DNA of 64,000 nt from Bacillus sp. SD088 (GTDB lineage: Bacteria; Bacillota; Bacilli; Bacillales; Bacillaceae_C): NCBI RefSeq assembly GCF_017355205.1, contig NZ_JADIJK010000024.1:1-64000 (forward strand), given 5' to 3'. Position numbers and translations under genes: made by a program. Position 1 is the stretch's first letter, and each line of letters starts with the position of its first letter. The notes below the pieces were generated by a model. That model did not search any database. It was given only the letters and a program-made list of their open reading frames with translations, and was not told the DNA's origin. Shown piece after piece: positions 48,608 to 56,583 of the stretch.

Positions 48608-48859
48608 ATGATCATCGGAATCATCTGGTGATTCTTGCCTTCTCACCGTTTTCATTAATTGAAAGCGCCGGAAACGCGGTCTTTCATCCTGGATCGTGGG
48701 CATGGTAAAAATGTTCAATTGAACAGATTCACTAGCTCGTCCATTTGCATGAACGGAACGAGAAAGCATAATTAATTGCCAGCTTAGAATCCAGATAATC
48801 GCGATGGTAAGCGGCAAAATCCACTCAGCATAGGACTCTTGAAATAATAAATCATACAT
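48593..48859 (-). CDS. mifM: MifM-like leader peptide, sensor of membrane insertion
   Basis: 88 residues (GTG at 48868 would give 91). N-terminal membrane segment (about 11-31, WILPLTIAIIWILSWQLIML), a basic-polar middle (RPRFRRFQLMKTVRRQ), and an acidic cluster DDSDD five residues from the end. B. subtilis MifM (95 residues) has the same plan: a single membrane segment, then an arrest region ending in DEEED, directly upstream of yidC2. If insertion fails, the ribosome stalls, opens the downstream helix and lets YidC2 be made. Sequence identity to MifM looks low; assignment rests on position, plan and the SD-hiding helix. Confidence 0.72.
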   Translation of the reverse strand: MYDLLFQESYAEWILPLTIAIIWILSWQLIMLSRSVHANGRASESVQLNIFTMPTIQDERPRFRRFQLMKTVRRQESPDDSDDHHFSI

Positions 48860-49039
48860 AGCTAACACCCAATTTCTTCATCCAATTTAGCACCTCAATA
48901 AGGAACTTACAGTGTCACAATACTAAAAGTATAGTAGTTATTTGGAAGAATGTAAAAGGGTTTATTTACAAATTGCTAAAAATAGAGAGGAAAATACTGA
49001 TCATCTAAGATTCGGTATTTTTTAACAAGGAAAAAAATG

Positions 49040-49170
49040 TACTAAAAGCGGAGCAATTGCTGAAAGAATATCTGTCATGGATGTTCAATGTCCACAAAAA
49101 CCCGAGCTATACATTCAAACCTTTTCTCATGAATTACCTTATGCCATAATTGGCGACTCTTTTTCCTAAT
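49040..49170 (+). pseudogene. C-terminal coding remnant, unrecognised
   Basis: Plus-strand frame reads TKSGAIAERISVMDVQCPQ, KPELYIQTFSHELPYAIIGD, then SFS and TAA (49168-49170). The composition is protein-like but there is no start or SD. Probably the 3' end of a lost gene. The rest of 48870-49040 holds nothing recognisable. Confidence 0.4.
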
Positions 49171-49184
49171 CAAACGTTTGATTA
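49167..49184. promoter_or_regulatory. 18-bp perfect palindrome, operator-like
   Basis: TAATCAAACGTTTGATTA, of the form bound by TetR/AcrR regulators. No such regulator gene lies adjacent; it overlaps the stop of the remnant at 49040. Confidence 0.5.
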
Positions 49185-49200
49185 ATTATATTTATCTTTA

Positions 49201-49248
49201 AAAAAGGATAGATATAACTAGGGATTATCCCTTGTCCATCTATCCTTT
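49201..49248. terminator. Terminator of the FMN reductase gene
   Basis: AAAAGGATAGAT / ATCTATCCTTTT stem with a second short pairing (GGGAT/ATCCC) in the loop. Minus-strand gene ends 30 bases upstream of it. Confidence 0.8.
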
Positions 49249-49278
49249 TGGTAATATTTGATTAAAAAGAGTGATAGC

Positions 49279-49818
49279 TTACTCTTTTGCAAACCCAACA
49301 AATTTGTCTACAACGACATCTAAAAAGCCGAGAGTTGGTTCATCTACTAGTCGTTCTGATTTATCATCAAATTTCTGTGTCGCAAAATTAATAAGGATTT
49401 CATTGCCGCTTGGCGGAAGTAAACGAGCCTGAAGGCCTGAAAGTATGTCGCGTAAGTGAAGCTGTGCACGAAGTGTTCCAGCCATACCAATACTGACGCC
49501 CGCAGCCATCACTGGTTTATCAATGAAAACCTTATCGACTCTTGACGCCCAATCGATTGCATTCTTTAGCACTCCAGGGATCGACCAGTTGTATTCTGGT
49601 GTGATGATAATAACCCCGTCTGCATCCGCAATGGACTGCTTGAATTTCTTCACAGTCTCTGGTGGATTATTTTCCTCGTCTTGCTCATAATGTGGTAAAG
49701 AACGAATATCAGCAATGTCAATATTCATTTTTCCACGGTAACGATCTTGCATTGTTTTTGCTAGTTGCATGTTATAAGAGTCTTTGCGAAGACTTCCTAC
49801 AATAATAAGAATATCCAT
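49279..49818 (-). CDS. NAD(P)H-dependent FMN reductase
   Basis: 179-residue flavodoxin-like reductase (NADPH-dependent FMN/azo/chromate reductase group). Phosphate-binding GSLRKDSYN near residue 8, TPEYNWSIPGVLKNAIDWASR near 75 and VSIGMAGTLRAQLHLRDIL later. It follows the marR gene by 16 bases and should be part of a MarR-repressed redox or quinone-stress operon, as with MhqR/YodB-type systems in B. subtilis (context inference). ATG 49818 preceded by AGGAGGACAT. Confidence 0.88.
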   Translation of the reverse strand: MDILIIVGSLRKDSYNMQLAKTMQDRYRGKMNIDIADIRSLPHYEQDEENNPPETVKKFKQSIADADGVIIITPEYNWSIPGVLKNAIDWASRVDKVFIDKPVMAAGVSIGMAGTLRAQLHLRDILSGLQARLLPPSGNEILINFATQKFDDKSERLVDEPTLGFLDVVVDKFVGFAKE

Positions 49819-49834
49819 AAAAATCTATGTCCTC

Positions 49835-50248
49835 CTAAATATTATTCATCACCTTGGTGATCAGTTTCTGGAGCTCGTGAACCTCCTCGTTTGTCATGCC
49901 CTTCGTTAAAGTTTCACGCATGTTGCGGTGTACATCTATAACTGCATGAGAAAGCTGTTTGCCCTCCTCCGTTAAATGAATCTTAAAACTGCGTTTATCC
50001 TTTGGGTCATCGACTTTTTTTATATATCCCTTTCCCTCCAAGCTCGCAATCATACGTGCGATGCCGGCTTTGTTATTAAGTGCTGACACAAGCTCATTCG
50101 ACGAGACGCCATCTTGATTCCAGAGAATCATCATAATTAGATTCTGCTCTGGAGCAAGGTTGAAGGGCTCCAGTTGCTTCCTTACATAACTCGTGATCGC
50201 CAAATCTGCACTATGAATTAGTATCCCAATATGATCGTTCAAGTTCAA
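49835..50248 (-). CDS. MarR family transcriptional regulator
   Basis: 137 residues, dimeric winged helix. NLAPEQNLIMMILWNQDGVSSNELVSALNNKAGIARMIASLEGKGYI carries the helix-turn-helix; DPKDKRSFKIHLTEEGK is the wing. The ORF extends to an ATG at 50299 but that part covers the promoter start and a dyad, so the TTG at 50248, about 11 bases after GGAGG, is preferred. Likely represses itself and the reductase through the dyad at 50273. Confidence 0.85.
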   Translation of the reverse strand: MNLNDHIGILIHSADLAITSYVRKQLEPFNLAPEQNLIMMILWNQDGVSSNELVSALNNKAGIARMIASLEGKGYIKKVDDPKDKRSFKIHLTEEGKQLSHAVIDVHRNMRETLTKGMTNEEVHELQKLITKVMNNI

Positions 50249-50272
50249 TAGAGCAGGAACCTCCTTCAACTT

Positions 50273-50286
50273 GTTGACTAGACAAC
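50273..50286. promoter_or_regulatory. Quasi-palindromic operator before marR
   Basis: GTTGACTAGACAAC, 12 of 14 positions symmetric, just downstream of a minus-strand promoter (TTGACA, 16 bp, TATAGT at about 50306-50333). Candidate MarR binding site. Confidence 0.6.
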
Positions 50287-50466
50287 ATTGACATATCAAC
50301 TACTATATCTTGAATGATTTTTTTGTCAAATCTCCCTCTTTTAAAAATAGAGTCATAATGCTTTTTGAAAAAGCTTTGATACCTTCCTCCTTTGCCTGAA
50401 TAACCTTTTCATGGTAAAAATAACATAACATTATTTGGCAATTGACCAAGTGCTAGGGAGAGAGAA

Positions 50467-51118
50467 ATGGAATCTAAACTAATTATTATGCGCAGAAACT
50501 CTGGGAGTGGAAAAACGACAACGGCGAAAAAGCTACAAAATGATTTAGGGCATGGAACGCTTTTGGTTTCACAGGACGTCGTTCGCCGTGAGATGTTGAA
50601 GGTTCACGATAGAGATGGAAACCTTTCTATTGATTTAATTCGTCAAATAGCTGAATATGGTAAAGATAAAGTGAACCTTCAATCAGTGGGGGTTTTCTTT
50701 CATCCCCCACTGATTGTTAGTTGAACTAATCGGGCTTTTACGGGCAGTGTATCCCCATCTATGCTTCTCCGTATTCTCTAAAGCCTTGAGGTGGGGGTAT
50801 TACTGCCCGTTAATGCGGGATAAATGCGAATTTGTGATTGTGGAAGGCATCTTGTATAGAAGTCGTTACGGTAAGATGCTGAACGACTTAATCCAGTTCT
50901 ATAATCAAAGGTGCTATACTTATTATTTTGATTTATCCTTTGAGGAAACAGTTCTGCGCCATAATGCTAGTTCGAAAAGGATGGAATTTGGAGAAGATCC
51001 TTTACACGCTTGGTGGAATCCACATGACTATCTTGGCGTGGATGGAGAAACACTATTCACGAACGATATGTCACAGAATGATATATTGAAATTGATTTTA
51101 AATCAACTGCAAACGTAA
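50467..51118 (+). pseudogene. P-loop kinase gene split by an R1-type element
   Basis: The 5' part (68 codons) reads MESKLIIMRRNSGSGKTTTA..., a P-loop kinase of the AAA_33/zeta-toxin-like type; the frame then runs into element sequence. The 3' part (from 50825) continues CEFVIVEGILYRSRYGKML, YFDLSFEETVLRHN, WWNPHDYLG. Removing exactly 154 bases (50671-50824) restores one 165-codon ORF with GKDK-CEFV at the join. The first Gly of the P-loop (usually RGNSGSGKTT) is Arg here. SD GGGAGAGAGAA precedes the ATG. Not expected to be functional. Confidence 0.85.
50671..50824. mobile_element. R1-type short element inside the kinase gene (copy d)
   Basis: 154 bp. Left GTGAACCTTC, left hairpin CAATCAGTGGGGG ... 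CCCCCACTGATTG, right hairpin ACGGGCAGT ... ACTGCCCGT, right end GCGGGATAAA. Left flank GATAAA (50665-50670), right end GATAAA (50819-50824). It lacks the mini-hairpin middle of copies a-c. No ORF. The double-hairpin plan and target string suggest a non-autonomous IS200/IS605-type element. Confidence 0.85.
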
Positions 51119-51167
51119 GATGCCGATTGGTTTGAATATACTATACCTCTAGAAGGAGAATGATCAT

Positions 51168-51758
51168 ATGGAAAACGAATCATATCAATCTGAAGAAATG
51201 GAACGATTTGCCAGAAGAGTTGAGTTTCTCGAGGATCCTGAAAGAAGAGGAGATATATCGCCAGCAGAGCTACTAAATCTTCTTCCAATTAAAAAGGATG
51301 ATAATATCTTAGATTTAGGGGCAGGAGCAGGTTATTTTACAATTCCAACAGCTAAAGCCGTGGAAAGAGGAACTGTTTTTGCAGTCGATATTGATCCAAA
51401 TATGTTAGAAGTGGTCCAATCCAAAGCAAAAAAGGAGCTTCTCTCAAATATCCAAACGCTAGAAGGAAGTGTTGACGCTATCCCGTTATCCGAGAATTCC
51501 ATTGACTTTGTACTCGTTTCATTAGTTCTTCACGAGCTAAAGCCTTTATTACCTGCTTCACTTCAGGAGATAAAGCGTGTGTTGAAACCTGATGGCACTC
51601 TCGTATGTATGGAATTTGAAGCAGAGGAGATTCCTACACATCCACATCCAAGAATTTCTTCTGCCTCAATGACGCAAGAAATCAAAAAAGCAGGACTAGC
51701 AGTAACACAAAAGTTTTTTCCAACAGATAAAACATATATTATCACGGCTCAAAAATAG
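51168..51758 (+). CDS. Class I SAM-dependent methyltransferase
   Basis: 196 residues, Methyltransf_11 type. Motif I ILDLGAGAGYFTIPTA, motif II AVDIDPNMLEVV, the post-II loop GSVDAIPLSENSIDFVLVSLVLHEL and LKPDGTLVCMEF. AAGGAG lies eight bases before the ATG. Substrate unknown; ubiquinone/menaquinone, arsenite and small-molecule methyltransferases share this plan. Confidence 0.85.
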   Translation: MENESYQSEEMERFARRVEFLEDPERRGDISPAELLNLLPIKKDDNILDLGAGAGYFTIPTAKAVERGTVFAVDIDPNMLEVVQSKAKKELLSNIQTLEGSVDAIPLSENSIDFVLVSLVLHELKPLLPASLQEIKRVLKPDGTLVCMEFEAEEIPTHPHPRISSASMTQEIKKAGLAVTQKFFPTDKTYIITAQK

Positions 51759-51763
51759 TGTGG

Positions 51764-51789
51764 AAGGAGGGTCAAAACGTGCCCTCCTT
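51764..51789 (+). terminator. Terminator of the methyltransferase gene
   Basis: AAGGAGGG / CCCTCCTT stem with a 10-base loop, six bases past the stop, followed by TATAG; modest T-run. Confidence 0.75.
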
Positions 51790-51812
51790 TATAGTCTGAC
51801 TTGAGAACTCCT

Positions 51813-52535
51813 TCATACTAATGCTGCCTGGATATACTTGTATAATTCAGCATCAATCCCAAATTGCAACTGATTATCAGGATTTTCCGCATGGAATTTC
51901 TCAGCTTGCTTCTTTAAATCTTGATCATCTCCTGTGAATGAATACACAATGTCAGCCCATTTTTTTGCCAAGGCTTGTACCTTACTACTAGTAGGGGGTG
52001 TTCCCTTTTCTTTTTCCAATTGTATTTTTTTCACAATTATTCTAAATTCATCTTCTGCCTCTTTCAAAGAAGCTTTATCATATTGAGCATAATAATTTTT
52101 CATCATGTCTAACTGCTCTTTTGTAAAATATTTTTCTTGATATAATTTCATAGCTCCTAGTAGTTTTGTTACTTCATCTACAGACATTATTTTTTTACTA
52201 CGAATCGTTTTTAATGCACTCTCTAATTCATATAACAGTTTTTGTTGAACTTGTATATCTCTTTTTATTCGGGTTATTTGCGTTTCGATAATATTGGTAG
52301 CAAACCCTTTTTCATTATTCATCATGACAGATTTTATCTCTTCTAAGGGTAACCCAATTTGTTTTAGAGCCAAGATTTGCTGTAATTTAGACAAATCGGC
52401 TTGTGTGTAGAGCCGATGTCCAGACTCTGTATATTGAGACGGAGAAAACAAATCAATTTGATCATAATACCTTAACGTTCTTATTGTTAAGCCTGTTAAT
52501 GCTGCAAGCTCTCCTACTTTCCAGTATTCCTTCAT
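51813..52535 (-). CDS. MerR family regulator with TipAS-like domain
   Basis: 240 residues. N-terminal MerR winged helix (WKVGELAALTGLTIRTLRYYDQIDLFSPSQYTESGHRLY), dimerisation coiled coil, then a C-terminal TipAS/antibiotic-binding-like domain (YFTKEQLDMMKNYYAQYD, WADIVYSFTGDDQDLKKQ). Such regulators bind drugs and activate 19-bp-spacer promoters. It is the second gene after hsp33 (32 bases between) and should control that promoter. Confidence 0.9.
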   Translation of the reverse strand: MKEYWKVGELAALTGLTIRTLRYYDQIDLFSPSQYTESGHRLYTQADLSKLQQILALKQIGLPLEEIKSVMMNNEKGFATNIIETQITRIKRDIQVQQKLLYELESALKTIRSKKIMSVDEVTKLLGAMKLYQEKYFTKEQLDMMKNYYAQYDKASLKEAEDEFRIIVKKIQLEKEKGTPPTSSKVQALAKKWADIVYSFTGDDQDLKKQAEKFHAENPDNQLQFGIDAELYKYIQAALV

Positions 52536-52567
52536 CTATTTCACCCTTATAAAATGCCTTCGTATTA

Positions 52568-53410
52568 TTATAAAAGTCCTTGAATTTCATTATAATGGAA
52601 ATAATATGTCCTCCCACAAATTTGACAAGCTGTATCAATGGACTCTTTATTATGAATGACCTGTTCTAATTCATTCGCACTTAAAGAATGAAGCATCCCA
52701 TAAAACATTTCTTTGGAACATCCACAGAAAAATTGGACAGGACTATAGCCGATCACTTTTACATCCTTAAATAGCCGACTTAGCTTTTCTTTGATATTGT
52801 CCTTGTTGTATTTTAAAAAATCCCAATTCATATTGACTGTATGTTCAACTTGATGAATAAGCTCAGTCGGAGCACCAGGAAGCAACTCCGCATATAATGC
52901 ATGACTACATAAAATACGATTGTCATGTGCAAATTCAATATTTTCCCCTATATAGGTTTGAATTTGCTCACTCTGAATAAAATAATGAGAAATATCATCA
53001 ACAATGTTTCGATATGGCATATCTGTTATGCCCGTGAATTGATTGAACCCCGCACCTTTTATCACACGAATCGTCCCTTTATGACCAATAAGGCGCTCAA
53101 GCGATATTTCATCAGTAGCTTCCAGCAATGCTTCATTGAGATAACCACAAACATTTCCTTTTGCATCCGCATCAGCAAAAACTTTATATTGCGGGTCACT
53201 CATTGTCATTTGGAGACTTATTCTCTGATCCCCTTTTAAGGTAGCCGACATTAAGCTCACAACGGAAATGGTTTTTCCTAATGTCAGCTTAAGAATTTTG
53301 TTTGTTTCTTTGTTCAGACTAAGAATATCATTTAGTAATTTTGTGTTATCCACGATAAATAAACGCACTTGTTTATCATAAATGAGTGTCTTAACAATAG
53401 TATTTTGCAT
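52568..53410 (-). CDS. hslO: Hsp33-family redox chaperone
   Basis: 280 residues. The C-terminal redox switch is complete: C-G-C, 30 residues, C-Q-I-C, the canonical CxC-X27-32-CxxC zinc site. The N-terminal fold domain is divergent but colinear with Hsp33 (VSLMSATLKGDQRISLQM, VCGYLNEALLEA). Activated by oxidation to hold unfolding proteins. Bacilli normally keep hslO between ftsH and cysK; here it is tied to a TipA-like MerR gene, so this may be a second, drug-responsive copy. Starts at ATG 53410 after GAAAGGAAC. Confidence 0.85.
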   Translation of the reverse strand: MQNTIVKTLIYDKQVRLFIVDNTKLLNDILSLNKETNKILKLTLGKTISVVSLMSATLKGDQRISLQMTMSDPQYKVFADADAKGNVCGYLNEALLEATDEISLERLIGHKGTIRVIKGAGFNQFTGITDMPYRNIVDDISHYFIQSEQIQTYIGENIEFAHDNRILCSHALYAELLPGAPTELIHQVEHTVNMNWDFLKYNKDNIKEKLSRLFKDVKVIGYSPVQFFCGCSKEMFYGMLHSLSANELEQVIHNKESIDTACQICGRTYYFHYNEIQGLL

Positions 53411-53445
53411 ATTTATGTTCCTTTCTCATATTCACTGTTAAGTAC

Positions 53446-53476
53446 ACTATAAAACATGACCTTACGTAAGGATCAA
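53446..53476 (-). promoter_or_regulatory. MerR-type promoter of the hsp33-merR operon
   Basis: Minus strand -35 TTGATC (53471-53476), spacer of exactly 19 bp, -10 TATAGT (53446-53451). The palindrome CCTTACGTAAGG (53460-53471) lies in the spacer. This is the MerR-activator layout. Confidence 0.8.
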
Positions 53477-53495
53477 GTAGGAAGTTTTTAAATTG

Positions 53496-53541
53496 AAAAG
53501 GGATCAAGATTGTTTCATATCAACAATCTTGATCCCTTTTC
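53496..53541. terminator. Terminator of the SRPBCC gene
   Basis: AAAAGGGATCAAGATTGTT and its full complement around a 7-base loop. Minus-strand transcripts end in CTTTTC. Confidence 0.9.
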
Positions 53542-53598
53542 AAGGAAATGTTTAGTTTTAAAAACTGTTCCTTATCTTCTCAATATTAGAAGTTGTAC

Positions 53599-54027
53599 TT
53601 AACTTGTAAGATATGCGGGAAATTTTTCTTTCACAATTTTTTCCCAACCATCCTTCATATGGCCACGAATAGCTGTGTGTGGTTGGCCAAATTCAGTTAC
53701 TCCCTCAGCATCCCAGCCCGAATGAACAAGGGTAAACTCTGTTTTGCCCCCTGCTAACTGTTGCAATTCAAATAACACATGCCAATCCTTTCCCCAATCA
53801 AAACCGACACGATTATGGGAAACAAGCTCTGTGACTTTGCAGGGGGAATCACCATACGGACCAGCATGAAGGACAAATTCCTTTCCTAAAATCGATTCAA
53901 ATGTGCTTGGCATCCACCAGCCAGCAATGCCGTCAGACGTTGAAACAGCCTCCCAGACCTTTTCAATTGAGGCATCCACGATGATTGTTTTACGAATTTC
54001 AGGTAAATTTCCTTGTTTTCCCATCAT
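53599..54027 (-). CDS. SRPBCC/AHSA1 domain protein
   Basis: 142 residues with the START/Bet v1-like fold: RKTIIVDASIEKVWEAVSTSDGIAGWW at the N-terminus and WEKIVKEKFPAYL at the end. ATG 54027 has AGGAGGTAAG seven bases upstream. Members bind small hydrophobic ligands or stimulate Hsp90; function here is unknown. Monocistronic. Confidence 0.85.
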   Translation of the reverse strand: MMGKQGNLPEIRKTIIVDASIEKVWEAVSTSDGIAGWWMPSTFESILGKEFVLHAGPYGDSPCKVTELVSHNRVGFDWGKDWHVLFELQQLAGGKTEFTLVHSGWDAEGVTEFGQPHTAIRGHMKDGWEKIVKEKFPAYLTS

Positions 54028-54271
54028 TTTCTTACCTCCTATGTGAAACCTAGACATCTTTATTTTCTCTTACCTTCTGTTCAAAATACGGATCATTCCC
54101 CTACATTTATCCATAAGCTAACGAGGGAGTGCTGAACATGTTCAATAGACCTTTAAAGAAACAGGTATCTTACCCATTCTGCCCCCATCGTGTGGGACCA
54201 AACAAAAAGAGGCCAAGAAAAGTCTTTTTTTGATAACTAGGTCTTTCCCGCCTCACATACCTTTTATGCCA

Positions 54272-54916
54272 CTATAATGATTTTAATGCCTCTTCAATTG
54301 GTGTATCTCCACCAATCATATCAAAGGCTTTTCCAATTGTATGATTATTCTCCAGTGAAGTAATAATGGTTGATGCAACATCCGCGCGGGAAATTTGTCC
54401 GCGTTCAAGATCAACCGCCACTTTTACCTTTCCAGTTCCGGGATCATTCGTTAGTCCCCCTGGACGGATAATTGTATAATCAAGACCACTGCTCTCTAAC
54501 CAAACATCGGCATAATGTTTGGCAGCACTATAGTACGGCACAGCCCCCATCCATTTATCACGGTGATGAACGCCAATCGCACTCACAATTACAAAACGTT
54601 TTACTCCAGCTTGTTTAGCTGCCTCCATGGATTTGATGGCCCCGTCTAAATCAATCATCATGGTTTTATCAGCACCTGTATGGCCACCGGAGCCAGCTGT
54701 GAATACAATCGCATCCGCATCCTTTGCCGCATTGGCGATATCATTGATACTTCCTTCTAGATCAACAAGGGCTGCTTTGACTCCTTGCTTTTCAAATTCT
54801 GCCTTTTGCTCTTCTTTTCGAACCATCGCAATGGCATTATGCTCACTAGATTCATGTAGCTTCCTCACAACGTGTTGGCCTATTTGGCCATTTGCTCCTA
54901 TGATCAGTACGTTCAC
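54272..54916 (-). CDS. NAD(P)-binding SDR-like protein (YhfK type)
   Basis: 214 residues, atypical short-chain dehydrogenase/NmrA-like. Dinucleotide loop GANGQIGQHV at residue 8, active-site-like YYSAAKHYADVWL (Tyr-x3-Lys), TIIRPGGLTNDPGTG. B. subtilis YhfK is close in plan. GTG start at 54916 with GGAAG. Probably a quinone or sugar-nucleotide type oxidoreductase; substrate unknown. Confidence 0.82.
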   Translation of the reverse strand: MNVLIIGANGQIGQHVVRKLHESSEHNAIAMVRKEEQKAEFEKQGVKAALVDLEGSINDIANAAKDADAIVFTAGSGGHTGADKTMMIDLDGAIKSMEAAKQAGVKRFVIVSAIGVHHRDKWMGAVPYYSAAKHYADVWLESSGLDYTIIRPGGLTNDPGTGKVKVAVDLERGQISRADVASTIITSLENNHTIGKAFDMIGGDTPIEEALKSL

Positions 54917-55039
54917 AATCTCTCTTCCTTTCTTTATTGGATTTTCCACTTACTACTAATGTCTATACATACACTTTACAACCTAAAGTGACCTCTAGGT
55001 CAAACAATATGATTTCTTACCACTTTTTCCTTTAGAATA

Positions 55040-55088
55040 AAGAAAACCAAGAAGATCTAAAGTTCCCTTTACATTTTCTTGGTTTTCA
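55040..55088. terminator. Stem-loop upstream of the YhfK-type gene
   Basis: GAAAACCAAGAA / TTCTTGGTTTTC with a 22-base loop, followed on the plus strand by ACCTTTTTATTC. No plus-strand gene precedes it now. The rest of 54917-55301 contains no gene I can support. Confidence 0.55.
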
Positions 55089-55301
55089 CCTTTTTATTCG
55101 CACCATGGGGGCAGAGACCGCTTTTTGTATTTAGCCACAGCTAAAGAGAGCGATACCCAGCTTGGTTAATCGCCCTCTCACATTACTGTTTGGCAGTCTG
55201 TGAGGCTAGATTATCTCGCAAAATAGCTCTAAATAAAAAATAAGCGTGCTCTTTATTTGAGTGACACGCTGCAACGAATTGTTTGGAAATTCGTGTTATA
55301 T

Positions 55302-55386
55302 CTAATGATTTTGAACTAAGTCTACTTTTTCTAAATCAATGATAAAATTCCCGTTCATTAAGATATCCAGCCCTATAAGACCAGTA
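55302..55386 (-). pseudogene. C-terminal remnant of a retropepsin-like aspartic protease
   Basis: Minus strand reads TGLIGLDILMNGNFIIDLEK then VDLVQNH and TAG (55302). The string (I)GLDIL and the following strand are typical for the second half of retropepsin-like domains. No start or upstream part is found. Confidence 0.45.
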
Positions 55387-55541
55387 ATTTATATTTTCGT
55401 TAAGCAAAAAGACATTTGATTGAATTAGCATTTCTATAAGCCGTCATTATGTTAAATGATGGATTGGTCCTTTTTGGAAAACTAGATTTAGATTCTACGG
55501 ATTGTTATTAAGAAATATTAATATATCTAAAACCTCCCCAT

Positions 55542-55811
55542 CTATTTAATCTTGGCAACAGGAAGCCATAATTCAACATCTACCTCCTCAGTCATGATCT
55601 GTTTCTCTACACCGATCTGAACCTCGGGTCCTACTTGTATTTTTAGACCTTCAATCTGTTCATAACCAGAGGAGGGAAACCATTCCCCATAGATGTATTT
55701 CCATTTTTCTCTAGACCAAGGAACTTTCATTTGGATTTTGGCCCATGTCATTGCTGGGACGATGAAGCGAGTGAACTCGTTTGGACAGGATTCCGTTGTG
55801 GCGACAGTCAT
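55542..55811 (-). pseudogene. C-terminal fragment of a GyrI-like effector-binding protein
   Basis: About 85 residues: RFIVPAMTWAKIQMKVPWS, KWKYIYGEWFPSSGYEQ, VDVELWLPVAK are the last part of a GyrI/AraC effector-binding domain, normally 150 residues or more. There is no SD, and the frame starts at the junction with the methyltransferase fragment on the other strand. Probably a deletion remnant. Confidence 0.6.
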
Positions 55812-56290
55812 ATAATAATCATATTATTCCGATAAATTTTATTGAATCCTCGATGGAGGATATTCCAGGTTTACCCAACGACTATTTTGATAAGGTTGTC
55901 TCCATCTATGCACTTGGTTGGACTGTTAATTTAAAAAAGACATTGGGTAACATTTTTCGAAGTTTAAAACCAGGGGGCGAGTTTATATTTAGTTGGGAGC
56001 ATCCTATCCATACGAAACTAGCTTATGAAAACGGTCAGTTTATTATAAATGGATCATTTTTAAAAGAAGGTCCTGAAACTGTGATTTGGCGTGATGTTCC
56101 TGTTGTTATGTATAGACGAAAGGTTAGTACCTTTGTGAATGAGTTGATAAATGCTGGGTTTGTTATTGAGAAAGTAATCGAAGAATCAAATATTCCACAG
56201 AATGATAAAAGTAACCCTGCACGTTGGTATTCTGGTGATAGAGCTAAAATAACTCCATCTACATTAATTGTTAAGTCTCGTAAAATATAG
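55781..56290 (+). pseudogene. C-terminal fragment of a SAM methyltransferase
   Basis: About 165 residues lacking the SAM-binding motif I. It starts within FIESSMEDIPGLPNDYFDKVVSIYALGW (motif post-II region), then LKPGGEFIFSWEHPIH, and a complete C-terminal end. No SD near the first codon. The missing N-terminus faces the missing N-terminus of the divergent fragment at 55542, so one deletion removed both gene starts and their promoters. Confidence 0.65.
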
Positions 56291-56298
56291 ATGAGGAG

Positions 56299-56338
56299 GC
56301 TAACGAAAGTGAAATCTATAAATCTCGCTTTTGTTAGC
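56299..56338 (+). terminator. Stem-loop after the methyltransferase fragment
   Basis: GCTAACGAAAG / CTTTTGTTAGC with an 18-base loop (one G-U pair). T-run poor. Confidence 0.55.
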
Positions 56339-56400
56339 TAGTTGAATATTGAAATCATACATGCTGGTTAATAACCATTGAGACTAACAGTAAGGAGAGC

Positions 56401-56480
56401 ACTCCGTATAGCGCAAGAATACTGTCGTATACAAGAAAATACTCCCGCATAGAGATAGAATACTGTCGTATACAAAATAA
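56401..56480. repeat. Array of four 20-21-bp units, ACT-N3-GTATA core
   Basis: Cores at 56401 (ACTCCGTATA), 56421 (ACTGTCGTATA), 56441 (ACTCCCGCATA) and 56462 (ACTGTCGTATA). Spacings 20, 20 and 21. Intergenic. The sequence differs from the GGCGAATAA arrays but the period is alike. Confidence 0.75.
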
Positions 56481-56583
56481 TTAAATCATGAGTCAAAAAC
56501 GGCGAAGACATGCGAACGTTGCAACTTTAGCTCCCCATCCCAACACAAGGCTGATCCAGTCACATTTGCTTGAATGGAACCGA

